DNA from: Burkholderia contaminans
GTDB lineage: Bacteria; Pseudomonadota; Gammaproteobacteria; Burkholderiales; Burkholderiaceae
Direction: 5' to 3'
Assembly: GCF_029633825.1 (NCBI RefSeq)
Contig: NZ_CP090641.1
Location: 3,162,001-3,226,000 of the forward strand
Length of the DNA stretch: 64,000 bases
Shown here one piece after another: positions 42,762-50,557 of the stretch; position 1 is the first letter of the stretch; each line of letters opens with the position of its first letter. The position numbers and the translations under genes are program-made. A model generated the notes under the pieces. It saw only the letters and a list, made by a program, of their open reading frames with translations. It had not been told where the DNA came from and did not search any database.

Positions 42762-43775
42762 GTGAAGGTGAATCTGAAGGCGCTATCGGACGCGCTCGGG
42801 CTGTCGCGGACGACGGTCAGCCGCGCGCTGAACGGTTACGACGACGTCAGCGAGGCGACGCGCGAGCGCGTCGCGCGGGCCGCCCGGGAAATGGGCTATG
42901 TGGCGGATCCGACCGCGCGCCGGCTGGCGACCGGGCGGGCGGACATGATCGGGATCGTCTACCCGTTCGGCGCGGGCGATCTCGGCGATCCGCGTTTCGG
43001 CGAGGTCGTCGCGGGCATCACGGAGCGGCTCGCGGAACGCAATCTCGATTTCATCATCGCGTCGGCACGGCCGAACGCGGAACTGGACACCTATCGGCGC
43101 ATCGTCGACGGCAAACTCGTCGACGGGCTGATCGTCGCACGCACGCTGGTCGACGATCCGCGCATCGCGTATCTGCAAAAGAGCGCGTTTCCGTACGTGG
43201 CTTACGGCCGGACGCAGGTGGCCGAGCCGTACGCGTGGTTCGACTTCGACAACGAGGCCGGCGCGCGGGACGCGGTGCGCCGGCTGACGGCGTTCGGGCA
43301 TCGGCGCATTGCGATGATCAGCGCGCCGCTGGCGCTGAATTTCGCCGCGCAGCGCCGTGCAGGCTATCTGTCGGCCCTGCGCGAAGCCGGTATCGAGCCG
43401 GATCCGGCGCTGCTGGTCGAGTGTCCGTTTACGCACGACGGCGGGCTGCAGGCGGTGCGGGCGCTGCTCGCGCGCGACGAGCGGCCGACGGCGCTGCTGG
43501 TCGACAACAATATCGCGGGCGGCGGCGCGTTTCGGGCGCTCGTGGACAGCGGGCTGCGCCTGGGCGAGGACATGTCGCTGATCGTCTACGACGGCGTGCC
43601 GCCGGGCCTCGCGCATCCGTATCGCGTGACGGCGGTCGTGCAGCCGACCGGCCACGCGTCGGGGCGCGCACTGGCGGAACTGATGCTGCGGCTGCTGGGC
43701 GACGGTGTTCGCGAGCAGCGGCTCGAAGCACCGGCGATCGAGGCGGGTGACACGGACGGTCCGTTGCGCGGCTAG
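42762..43775 (+). CDS. LacI-family transcriptional repressor of fructan use
   Basis: Repressor of 337 residues. The LacI HTH is at 3-57 (LKALSDALGLSRTTVSRALNGYDDVSEATRERVARAAREMGYV), followed by a hinge and a periplasmic-binding-like effector domain (IGIVYPFGAGDLGDPRFGEVV, GLIVARTLVDDPR, DNEAGARDAVRRLTAFGHRRIAMI). I chose the GTG at 42762, which has GAGGAACGACG directly upstream; the ATG at 42747 would add five residues. It is divergent from the levansucrase gene, and the palindromes in the intergenic region fit this repressor. The inducer is probably sucrose, fructose or a phosphate derivative. Confidence 0.9.
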   Translation: MKVNLKALSDALGLSRTTVSRALNGYDDVSEATRERVARAAREMGYVADPTARRLATGRADMIGIVYPFGAGDLGDPRFGEVVAGITERLAERNLDFIIASARPNAELDTYRRIVDGKLVDGLIVARTLVDDPRIAYLQKSAFPYVAYGRTQVAEPYAWFDFDNEAGARDAVRRLTAFGHRRIAMISAPLALNFAAQRRAGYLSALREAGIEPDPALLVECPFTHDGGLQAVRALLARDERPTALLVDNNIAGGGAFRALVDSGLRLGEDMSLIVYDGVPPGLAHPYRVTAVVQPTGHASGRALAELMLRLLGDGVREQRLEAPAIEAGDTDGPLRG

Positions 43776-43875
43776 CCGCCACGGCGCAGGTGAGGGGCGC
43801 GAGCGACGGCAGACGCCGGCAGATCGCGCTCCACCAAAAAGGCCATGACGACGGCAGGGGCGATTATCTGTTTAC

Positions 43876-43890
43876 TAGACGACCGGTCTA
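43876..43890. promoter_or_regulatory. TetR/NemR-type operator, copy 1
   Basis: Inverted repeat TAGAC-GACCG-GTCTA. The same 18-base context (CTAGACGAC, one variable base, GGTCTAAT) recurs at 44033. The half site TAGAC/GTCTA is typical of TetR-family operators and close to what controls NemA-like enzymes. Confidence 0.65.
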
Positions 43891-44032
43891 ATCCGGGGCT
43901 ATCATCCGTTCCGATGAATGCGACGACGTCCGCGGCGCAGGCAACGAAGACGCGAAAATGCCATCCGAATGCCATTTCGCGCTGCGATGCTGGTGATGCA
44001 GCGAGACGCCGTCGTTTTATTTCGATTTGTTC

Positions 44033-44047
44033 TAGACGACTGGTCTA
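44033..44047. promoter_or_regulatory. TetR/NemR-type operator, copy 2, over a candidate promoter
   Basis: Inverted repeat TAGAC-GACTG-GTCTA, differing from copy 1 at one base. The final TCTAAT (44044-44049) is a five-of-six match to a -10 hexamer for the downstream DJ-1/Old Yellow Enzyme genes, so binding would repress them. The leader to the start codon would be about 140 bases. Confidence 0.65.
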
Positions 44048-44191
44048 ATAGATGCGGGCCGCATTCGGATACACGGGTCGCACGTTGACGCGTCATAGCT
44101 GACTAACCGACAGGCGTGCCGCGCCGACCGGCCGGATTTGCCGGTCGAGCGGCCCCGTTCCCGTCATCCATTTTCCAAGGAGTGTCCGATC

Positions 44192-44878
44192 ATGAAGATT
44201 CTGGTTGTCCTGACCTCGCACGACACGCTCGGCGACACCGGCAAGAAGACCGGCTTCTGGCTCGAGGAACTGGCCGCGCCGTATTACACGTTCAAGGATG
44301 CGGGCGTCGAGCTGACGCTCGCGTCACCGAAGGGCGGCCAGCCGCCGCTCGACCCGAAAAGCAGCGACCCGACGGCCCAGACCGACGCGACGCGCCGCTT
44401 CGACGCCGATGCGGCGGCCAAGGCCGAGCTGGCTTCGACGCGCAAGCTCGCTGACGTGTCCGTCGACGATTACGACGCCGTGTTCTATCCGGGCGGCCAC
44501 GGCCCGCTGTGGGATCTCGCCGAGGATCTGCATTCGATCGGCCTGATCGAGCGCGCGCTGGCGGCCGGCAAGCCGGTCGCGGCCGTGTGCCACGCGCCGG
44601 GCGTGCTGCGTCACGTGAAGAACCCGCAGACCGGCGAATCGGTCGTGCGCGGCAAGCGTGTGACGGGCTTCACCAACAGCGAGGAAGCGGCCGTCGAACT
44701 GACGGAAGTCGTGCCGTTCCTCGTCGAGGACATGCTGAAGACCAACGGCGCGGAGTTCGAGCGCAGCGCCGACTGGGCGCCGCATGTCGTCACCGACGGG
44801 CTGCTGATCACGGGGCAGAACCCCGCGTCGTCGGAGCCTGCCGCCGAGGCGCTGCTCGCGCAGCTCGGCCGCCGTTGA
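44192..44878 (+). CDS. DJ-1/PfpI-superfamily protein, Hsp31/glyoxalase III-like
   Basis: Cytoplasmic protein of 228 residues. It carries the nucleophile elbow AAVCHAPG with C133 and adjacent H134, the upstream acidic residues in GFWLEELAAPYY (25-26) and the phrase DAVFYPGGHGPLWDL of the Hsp31/YDR533C branch. These proteins convert methylglyoxal to lactate without cofactor or protect proteins from glycation. The ATG at 44192 has a strong ribosome site (AAGGAGTGTCCGATC). It is followed by an Old Yellow Enzyme and lies under TetR/NemR-like sites, which fits a reactive-carbonyl/electrophile response. Confidence 0.9.
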   Translation: MKILVVLTSHDTLGDTGKKTGFWLEELAAPYYTFKDAGVELTLASPKGGQPPLDPKSSDPTAQTDATRRFDADAAAKAELASTRKLADVSVDDYDAVFYPGGHGPLWDLAEDLHSIGLIERALAAGKPVAAVCHAPGVLRHVKNPQTGESVVRGKRVTGFTNSEEAAVELTEVVPFLVEDMLKTNGAEFERSADWAPHVVTDGLLITGQNPASSEPAAEALLAQLGRR

Positions 44879-44884
44879 GCCAGG

Positions 44885-44905
44885 GGCGCCGGCCGGGCCG
44901 GCGCC
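44885..44905 (+). terminator. GC-rich stem-loop between the two electrophile-response genes
   Basis: An 8-bp perfect stem (44885-44892 with 44898-44905, GGCGCCGG arm, 5-base loop) lies seven bases after the DJ-1-like stop codon. It lacks a T-run. It may lower expression of the downstream oxidoreductase relative to the DJ-1 gene or stabilise the upstream message. Confidence 0.4.
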
Positions 44906-45020
44906 ATCCCGTATCCGTCGTCGGGCGCAAGCCGGCCCGTCGACGGCCCGAATCGTTCCGTCGTGCACGTTGCACGACGCGTTCCCAGTCGTTTTGCAGA
45001 ACCAAGCAAAGGAGCCGTGG

Positions 45021-46130
45021 ATGTCTGCCCTGTTCGAACCGTTCAAACTCAAGGATGTCACGCTGCGCAACCGCATCGCGGTGCCGCCGATGTGCCAGTA
45101 CGTCGCCGAGGACGGCGTCGTCAACGACTGGCATCACGTGCATCTGGCCGGCATCGCGCGCGGCGGTGCGGGCCTCGTGATCGCCGAGGCGACGGCCGTG
45201 TCGCCGGAAGGGCGCATCACGCCGGGCTGCGCGGGGCTGTGGAACGATGCGCAGGCCGAAGCGTTCGCGCCGTCGGTCGCGGCGATCAAGGCGGCCGGCG
45301 CGGTGCCCGGCATCCAGATCGCGCACGCGGGCCGCAAGGCGAGCGCGAATCGCCCGTGGGAAGGCGACGACCATATCGCCGACGGCGATCCGCGCGGCTG
45401 GCAGACCATCGCGCCGTCGGCCGTGCCGTTCGGCGCGCATCTGCCGAAGACGCCACGCGCGATGACGCGCGACGACATCGCACGCGTGCAGGCCGACTTC
45501 GTTGCGTCGGCGAAGCGTGCGCGCGACCTGGGCTTCGAATGGCTCGAACTGCACTTCGCACACGGCTATCTCGGCCAGAGCTTCTTCTCGGTGCATGCGA
45601 ACCAGCGTGACGACGAATACGGCGGCTCGGCCGAGAACCGCGGCCGCTTCCTCGTCGAGACGCTGGCAGCGGTGCGCAAGGTGTGGCCCGAGCACCTGCC
45701 GCTGACTGCGCGCTTCGGCGTGATCGAGTACGACGGCCGCGACGAGGAGACGCTCGCCGAGTCGATCGCGCTCACGCAGTGGCTGAAGCAGGAAGGGCTC
45801 GACATGCTGAGCGTGTCGGTCGGCTTCTCGACGCCCGACGCGCAGATCCCGTGGGGCCCGGCATTCCTCGCGCCGATCGCCGAGCGCGTGCGCCGCGAGG
45901 CCGGGCTGCCGGTGTCGTCCGCGTGGGGGATCGATACGCCGCAACTGGCGAACCGCGTGGTGGCGGAAGAGCAGCTGGATCTCGTGATGGTCGGCCGCGC
46001 GCATCTGGCCGATCCGCACTGGCCGTACTACGCGGCCAAGCAACTCGGCGTCGAGCGTCCGTCGTGGACGCTGCCCGCGCCGTATGCACACTGGCTCGAG
46101 CGTTACCGGACCGCCGACAAGGTGGCCTGA
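45021..46130 (+). CDS. NADH:flavin oxidoreductase, Old Yellow Enzyme family (YqjM/XenA type)
   Basis: FMN-dependent ene-reductase of 369 residues. The barrel starts with FKLKDVTLRNRIAVPPMCQY, where C25 is the active-site cysteine typical of the YqjM/XenA class; H178 and H181 in LHFAHGYLG are the substrate-binding pair, and GRLLVETL-like RFLVETLAAVRKVW lies before the second phosphate motif in DLVMVGRAHLADPHW. Such enzymes reduce the C=C bond of enals, enones, nitro compounds or maleimides with NAD(P)H. The ribosome site AAAGGAG precedes the ATG at 45021. With the DJ-1 protein and NemR-like sites it forms an electrophile detoxification unit, as nemRA-gloA does in Escherichia coli. Confidence 0.92.
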   Translation: MSALFEPFKLKDVTLRNRIAVPPMCQYVAEDGVVNDWHHVHLAGIARGGAGLVIAEATAVSPEGRITPGCAGLWNDAQAEAFAPSVAAIKAAGAVPGIQIAHAGRKASANRPWEGDDHIADGDPRGWQTIAPSAVPFGAHLPKTPRAMTRDDIARVQADFVASAKRARDLGFEWLELHFAHGYLGQSFFSVHANQRDDEYGGSAENRGRFLVETLAAVRKVWPEHLPLTARFGVIEYDGRDEETLAESIALTQWLKQEGLDMLSVSVGFSTPDAQIPWGPAFLAPIAERVRREAGLPVSSAWGIDTPQLANRVVAEEQLDLVMVGRAHLADPHWPYYAAKQLGVERPSWTLPAPYAHWLERYRTADKVA

Positions 46131-46193
46131 GCGGGCGGGATGCCGGGGCGGCGCGCGCATCATATGCGCCGCCGATCCGGCGCCGATGGATAG

Positions 46194-46240
46194 AATGGCG
46201 GTTCGCGCAGGCCGGTTGCCTGCGCGGCCCGCCATTTTTT
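46194..46240 (+). terminator. Strong rho-independent terminator before the AI-2E-type gene
   Basis: A long hairpin: outer arms AATGGCGG (46194-46201) and CCGCCATT (46229-46236), inner arms CGCGCAGGC (46204-46212) and GCCTGCGCG (46218-46226) with a 5-base loop, then six T (46235-46240). It ends only 18 bases before the next start codon. TAGAAT at 46191-46196, just upstream, resembles a -10 hexamer, so the hairpin may also act as a leader attenuator of the following gene. Confidence 0.85.
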
Positions 46241-46258
46241 CATTTCGACAGAGGTGCC

Positions 46259-47329
46259 ATGGGCGCACATGTCCCGTCGTCCCCCGAGCCCGCCGCACGG
46301 CCGCGCACGCAGCAGGTTTCCCGTGCCGTGCTGGTCGCGGCGCTGCTGGTCATCGCGCTGTGGGTGATCCGCGATTTCATTCCCGCCATCGCATGGGCCT
46401 GCGTGATCGCCATCGCGATGTGGCCGATGCTCAAGCGCTTCGAATCGCATCGGCTGTTCCGCAACCGCCCGACGCTCGTCGCGCTCGTCATCACGGCGGC
46501 GATCTCGTTGCTGGTCGTGCTGCCGGTGGCCGTCGCGGCGACCCAGGCGATCGGCCAGGTGCATGACCTGCGCGAGTGGCTGCGCACGATCCAGGAAAAC
46601 GGCATCCCGGTGCCGGACGTGGTCGCGCGGCTGCCTTACGGTGCGGCGCAGATCACCGAATGGTGGCAAGCCAACCTCGGCCATCCGCTGCATGCGGCCA
46701 CCGCGATGCACGGCGTCAACAGCGAGAAATTCCTCGCGTTCGGGCGGCAGTTCGGTACGAAGCTCGCGCACGCGCTGCTCGAATTCGGCTTCATGCTCGT
46801 CACGCTGTTCGTGATCCTGCGCGCCGGCCACAAGCTGTCGGGGGCGTTGTTGCAGGGCGCGCGGCGCGCGTTCGGGCGCAGCGGCGCGGAGCTGATCGAG
46901 CGGATGGTCTCGGCCGTGTTCGGCACGGTGACGGGGCTCGTCGTCGTCGGGCTCGGCGAGGGCGCGCTGCTCGGTATCGCGTATGCACTGGCCGGCGTCC
47001 CGCATGCGGCGCTGCTCGGCCTCGTCACGGCGATCGCCGCGATGCTGCCGTTCTGCGCGCCCGTCGTGTTCTGCGGCGCGGCGCTGTGGCTGTTCGTACA
47101 GGGCGCGACCATGTGGGCCATCGTGGTGGCCGTGCTCGGGTTCGTCGTCGTGTTCGTGGCCGAGCACTTCGTGCGCCCGGTGCTGATCGGCAGTTCCGCG
47201 CGGCTGCCGTTCCTGCTGGTGCTGTTCGGCATCCTCGGCGGCGCCGAGACGTTCGGGCTGATCGGCCTGTTCGTCGGCCCCGCGCTGATGACCGTGCTGA
47301 CGATGCTGTGGGCCGAATGGGTCGCGTGA
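46259..47329 (+). CDS. AI-2E family transporter (TqsA/PerM-like membrane protein)
   Basis: Inner-membrane protein of 356 residues in the AI-2E transporter family (UPF0118). Two hydrophobic helices near the N-terminus (about 22-60), a third at about 72-95, a soluble loop (100-175) and four to five C-terminal helices including GLVTAIAAMLPFCAPVVFCGAALWLF and the signature LIGLFVGPALMTVL. Family members include the autoinducer-2 exporter TqsA, but most have other or unknown functions such as Na+/H+ exchange. The ATG at 46259 has GAGGTGCC upstream. The strong hairpin with T-run directly ahead makes its transcription unusual. Confidence 0.9.
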   Translation: MGAHVPSSPEPAARPRTQQVSRAVLVAALLVIALWVIRDFIPAIAWACVIAIAMWPMLKRFESHRLFRNRPTLVALVITAAISLLVVLPVAVAATQAIGQVHDLREWLRTIQENGIPVPDVVARLPYGAAQITEWWQANLGHPLHAATAMHGVNSEKFLAFGRQFGTKLAHALLEFGFMLVTLFVILRAGHKLSGALLQGARRAFGRSGAELIERMVSAVFGTVTGLVVVGLGEGALLGIAYALAGVPHAALLGLVTAIAAMLPFCAPVVFCGAALWLFVQGATMWAIVVAVLGFVVVFVAEHFVRPVLIGSSARLPFLLVLFGILGGAETFGLIGLFVGPALMTVLTMLWAEWVA

Positions 47330-47550
47330 CGGTGTGTGACGATGCGTGCCGAGGCGGCAGGAAGCGATGGTGCGGATGCGTGTTCAGGCGCGCATCGGCC
47401 GCCGCGGCGGGCGTCGATCATGCTTCTGCCGGAGCATGCAATGCGAGGATTCGGATAAAGATCTCTACATTTCTTTTCGATCCGGACCCAAAGGTCGAGT
47501 AGCATGGGGCTTTCGATGACGCCGGCATGGCGCGGCAGATTTTCCCAAGC

Positions 47551-47925
47551 ATGCGATTGATTACGATGTCCCGTCCCGCAGCGGCGCTGTCCCTGGCTGC
47601 CGGCTGCCTGATGTTGCACGGTTGCGCGTGGTTCGACTCGTGGCTGCCGTTTTCGTATTCGCGCACGCCGCTTGCGAGGGCCGCGTCGCGGCACGGCGCG
47701 ACGCGCGCCGATGTCGTCCGGGCCGCCGGCAATCCGCGCAGCGTATGGATGGTCCGCAACGGCAACGGTGTCTGCTACAACTATTTCATCGAGCACGGCA
47801 ACGATCACCGCGAGTATTTCGTCGTGTTCGACAGGGCTGGCGTCGTCACGCAATACGGCTTCGATTCCTGCATGAACGCCGACCGCAAGGGCACGCTCCA
47901 GCCGGCCAAGGGCGCCTCGCGCTAG
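47551..47925 (+). CDS. Small lipoprotein with BamE/OsmE-like domain (hypothetical)
   Basis: Lipoprotein of about 124 residues (132 if started at 47527). The signal MSRPAAALSLAAGCLMLHGC ends in a lipobox cysteine; start choice among ATGs at 47527, 47551 and 47566 is uncertain because none has a strong ribosome site. The mature domain has the pattern of small SmpA/BamE/OsmE-like folds: GATRADVVRAAGNPRSVWMVRNGNG, CYNYFIEHGNDH, EYFVVFDRAGVVTQYGF. Function unknown; the family includes outer-membrane assembly and stress lipoproteins. It is convergent with the short-chain dehydrogenase. Confidence 0.75.
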   Translation: MRLITMSRPAAALSLAAGCLMLHGCAWFDSWLPFSYSRTPLARAASRHGATRADVVRAAGNPRSVWMVRNGNGVCYNYFIEHGNDHREYFVVFDRAGVVTQYGFDSCMNADRKGTLQPAKGASR

Positions 47926-47949
47926 CGCGGCGGCCTTGCCCGTTCGCGG

Positions 47950-48744
47950 TTACGCGATCGTGTCGACCACGCCGCCGTCCACCCGCAATGCGGCGCCCGT
48001 CGTTGCCGAGGCGAGCGGCGAGCACACGTAGACCACCATGTTCGCGACTTCCTCCGGTGTTGCCGGCCGCTGGATGATCGAGCTCGAGCGGTGGTTGCGC
48101 ACGAAATCCACGGCCACGTCCTCGACGCTGCGGCCGGTTTCGTCGGCCGTTTCCTTCAGCAGCGCCCGCACGCCGTCCGACATCGTCGGCCCCGGCAGCA
48201 CCGAGTTGACGGTCACGTGGGTGCCCGCCGCGAGCTTCGCGAGGCCGCGTGCGATCGACAGCTGCGCCGTTTTCGTGAACCCGTAATGAATCATGTCGAC
48301 CGGGATGTTCAAGCCGGATTCCGACGAAATGAACACGATGCGCCCGGCATTGCGTTCGATCATCCCCTTCAGGTAATGCCGCGCGAGCCGCACGCCGGAC
48401 ATCACGTTCATCTGGAAGTAATGTTCCCACTCGGCGTCGTCGATCTCGAAGAACGCCTTCAGGCCGTAGATGCCCGCATTGTTGACGAGGATGTCGGCAT
48501 CCGGCGTGTGCTGCGTGACGCGCGCGACGCCGGCGGCATCGGACAGGTCGGCCGCGACGCCGTCGAAGTCTGCACTGGGGATGGCGGCGCGCAGGTGCGC
48601 GAGCGCGGACTGCACCGACGCATCGCTGCGGCCGTTGACGACGACGCGCGCGCCGGCGCGCGCGAGCCCTTCGGCGATCGCGAGCCCGATGCCGGCGGTG
48701 GAGGCGGTAACGACCGCGGTCTTGCCTTTCAGATCGATATGCAT
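47950..48744 (-). CDS. Short-chain dehydrogenase/reductase
   Basis: Cytoplasmic NAD(P)-dependent oxidoreductase of 264 residues. Rossmann motif TASTAGIGLAIAEGLARAGA (TAxxxGIG), NNAG in ILVNNAGIYGLK, catalytic serine in IVFISSESGLNIP, then YGFTKTAQL where the usual tyrosine of YxxxK is present as Y-G-F-T-K. The C-terminus ends ALRVDGGVVDTIA as in the 3-oxoacyl-ACP-reductase-like subgroup. The ATG at 48744 (MHIDLKGKTAVVT) is standard. It is divergent from an AraC regulator, which probably controls it. Substrate unknown. Confidence 0.9.
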   Translation of the reverse strand: MHIDLKGKTAVVTASTAGIGLAIAEGLARAGARVVVNGRSDASVQSALAHLRAAIPSADFDGVAADLSDAAGVARVTQHTPDADILVNNAGIYGLKAFFEIDDAEWEHYFQMNVMSGVRLARHYLKGMIERNAGRIVFISSESGLNIPVDMIHYGFTKTAQLSIARGLAKLAAGTHVTVNSVLPGPTMSDGVRALLKETADETGRSVEDVAVDFVRNHRSSSIIQRPATPEEVANMVVYVCSPLASATTGAALRVDGGVVDTIA

Positions 48745-48926
48745 GTGCGTGACGGGAGAGGAATGAACGGAATCGCTGCGGGTGCCGCGGCGGACGGAAT
48801 TCAAAGCTTAGGCGAAACGGCGCGATCCGGTATTGAAGCCGAGGCGGGCGATCCGCCGATCCGGTTGCGCGGTGTCGCACAGTCTTGTACGGTGAGCGTT
48901 CGCCGTCCGAACCGGGAGCCCGCCGC

Positions 48927-49772
48927 GTGAGCCGTACCGCCAACCGATCCGTCGTACCGTCGCCATTCTGGCGTCATGCCGCGCTGCCGTTCATCGAGGC
49001 GCGCACCGTCGACGACGGCCGCGCGATCTGTTATGCGAAGCACACGCACGACACGTTTTCGGTGGGCGCGATCGTCGGCGGCACGAGCACCTACGTGAAC
49101 GGCGCGACGAACGAGCACGTCGGGCGCGGCGTGCTCGTGATCATCGATCCGGAACAGGTGCATGCGTGCAATCCGTATGGCCCCGACGCATGGGCGTACC
49201 GGATGGTCTATGTCGACGTGCCGTGGCTCGCGCGGCTTCAGCATGCGCTGGGCCGCGATCCGAACAGCGATTTTCACGGGTTTTCGCAGAAGTTGACGCA
49301 GCGGCGCGACCTGTTCGCGCAATTTGCCGGTTTCTACCGCACGCTCGTCGCTCCCGGCATCGATCCGCTCGGCAAGGAGAGTGCGGCGGTCGAGTTCTTC
49401 ACGGCGTTGCACGGCGCGCTCGATCGCGAACTGCCCGGCCCGCGCGCCGGCGACGACAACGCCCGGCTCGCGCGCGCGGCTGACTACATCGCCGCGCACT
49501 GCCGTGAGGGCGTCACGCTCGACGCGATCTGCGCGGCGGCCGATCTGTCGCCGTCCTACCTGATCCGCGCGTTCAATGCCCGCTACGGGATGACGCCGCA
49601 TGCCTTCCTGATCGATCGCCGCGTGCAATACGGCCGCACGGAGCTGCGCCGCGGCCGGCCGATCGCCGACGTCGCGCTGGACGCGGGCTTCGCGGACCAG
49701 GCGCATTTCCAGCGCGCGTTCCGGCGGATCGCAGCCGCGACGCCCGGACAGTACCGCAGCGCGACGAGCTGA
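48927..49772 (+). CDS. AraC-family transcriptional regulator
   Basis: Regulator of 281 residues with an N-terminal cupin-like AraC ligand domain (15-150, AICYAKHTHDTFSVGAIVGGTSTYVNG) and two C-terminal helix-turn-helix motifs (LDAICAAADLSPSYLIRAFNARYGMTPHAFLIDRR; IADVALDAGFADQAHFQRAFRRIAAATPGQYR). The GTG at 48927 has GGAG at nine bases upstream. It is divergent from the dehydrogenase gene and convergent with the LysE exporter 10 bases away, an arrangement seen for AraC regulators that control amino-acid exporters or their divergent gene. Confidence 0.9.
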   Translation: MSRTANRSVVPSPFWRHAALPFIEARTVDDGRAICYAKHTHDTFSVGAIVGGTSTYVNGATNEHVGRGVLVIIDPEQVHACNPYGPDAWAYRMVYVDVPWLARLQHALGRDPNSDFHGFSQKLTQRRDLFAQFAGFYRTLVAPGIDPLGKESAAVEFFTALHGALDRELPGPRAGDDNARLARAADYIAAHCREGVTLDAICAAADLSPSYLIRAFNARYGMTPHAFLIDRRVQYGRTELRRGRPIADVALDAGFADQAHFQRAFRRIAAATPGQYRSATS

Positions 49773-49782
49773 ACGGCAGGCA

Positions 49783-50370
49783 CTAGACGTCGAGCAGGAA
49801 GAGTGCGCTGCCCGCGAGCAGCAGCGCCATCAGCCGGTTGAACACGCGCATGTGCCGCGCGTTCGCGAGCCGGTGCCGCAGCGACGCGCCCGCATACGAC
49901 CAGCACGCGATCGACGCGAAACAGATCACCAGGTACAGCGCGGCGAACTGCCAGACCTGCGCGCGGTCACCATCGGTCGCATACGCGCCCATCGCGGCCA
50001 CGCATGCGAGCCACGCTTTCGGATTGAGCCACTGCATCGCCGCGCCGGTGGCCGCCGACGGGCCGGCCACGTCCGGGTCGGCCGACAGCCGCCCGTCGTC
50101 GAGCGCGAGCCGCAGCGCCATATAAAGCAGGAACGCGATCCCCGACCACTGCGTGGCCGTCGTCAGCACCGGCCAGCGCGCGAGCGCCGCGTGCAGCCCG
50201 AGGCCGATCAGCAGGAACAGCGCGACGAAGCCGAGCGTCGCGCCAGCCGCATAGCGCAGGCTCGCGCCGAGGCCGTGGCGTGCGCCGGCACTGAGCGCGA
50301 CGATGTTGACGGGACCGGGGGTGATCGACGAGGCGAGCGCGAACGCGGCCATCGAAACCAGCATGCTCAT
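49783..50370 (-). CDS. LysE/RhtB-family exporter
   Basis: Small inner-membrane protein of 195 residues with five to six hydrophobic segments. The N-terminus has the family signature SSITPGPVNIVALSAGARHGLGASLRYAAGATLG. A second conserved block WLNPKAWLACVAAMGAY lies at about 113-130. LysE/RhtB proteins export amino acids such as lysine, threonine, homoserine or leucine. ATG at 50370; no strong operon partner downstream. Possibly controlled by the convergent AraC protein. Confidence 0.9.
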   Translation of the reverse strand: MSMLVSMAAFALASSITPGPVNIVALSAGARHGLGASLRYAAGATLGFVALFLLIGLGLHAALARWPVLTTATQWSGIAFLLYMALRLALDDGRLSADPDVAGPSAATGAAMQWLNPKAWLACVAAMGAYATDGDRAQVWQFAALYLVICFASIACWSYAGASLRHRLANARHMRVFNRLMALLLAGSALFLLDV

Positions 50371-50557
50371 TGGATGTCTCCATGCGAAATGTCGAAAGTC
50401 GCATCGAGACTACGGGCGCCGCACGGGCCCGTATTGAAGAAAACTGCCCTCGGCGACGCTGTCGGGATTCACGTCACGCTGAACCGGGCGCAACGCCCAC
50501 TGGCCGATCGAAAGTCGTCGGACGCGGGCGTTGCAAACGACGCCGTCGAATCGCACT

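Larger units (their letters stand above)
43776..44191 (+). other. Intergenic region with two TetR-type operators
   Basis: A 416-base gap between the lacI gene and the DJ-1-like gene. The left 80 bases are featureless. Two near-identical copies of an inverted-repeat site lie at 43876-43890 and 44033-44047, each overlapping a candidate -10 hexamer TCTAAT. The small frames here (for example at 43845-44048) have no coding character. The region between the two sites is AT-richer than its surroundings and might be the leftover of a lost regulator gene. Confidence 0.55.

Noticed and set aside
43845..44048. Small plus-strand frame between the two TetR-type sites
   Set aside because: No ribosome site, no similarity to a regulator start, and it spans both operators; taken as noncoding.
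47527..47550. Upstream start of the BamE-like lipoprotein
   Set aside because: It adds eight residues ahead of the signal peptide without a better ribosome site; kept only as an alternative.
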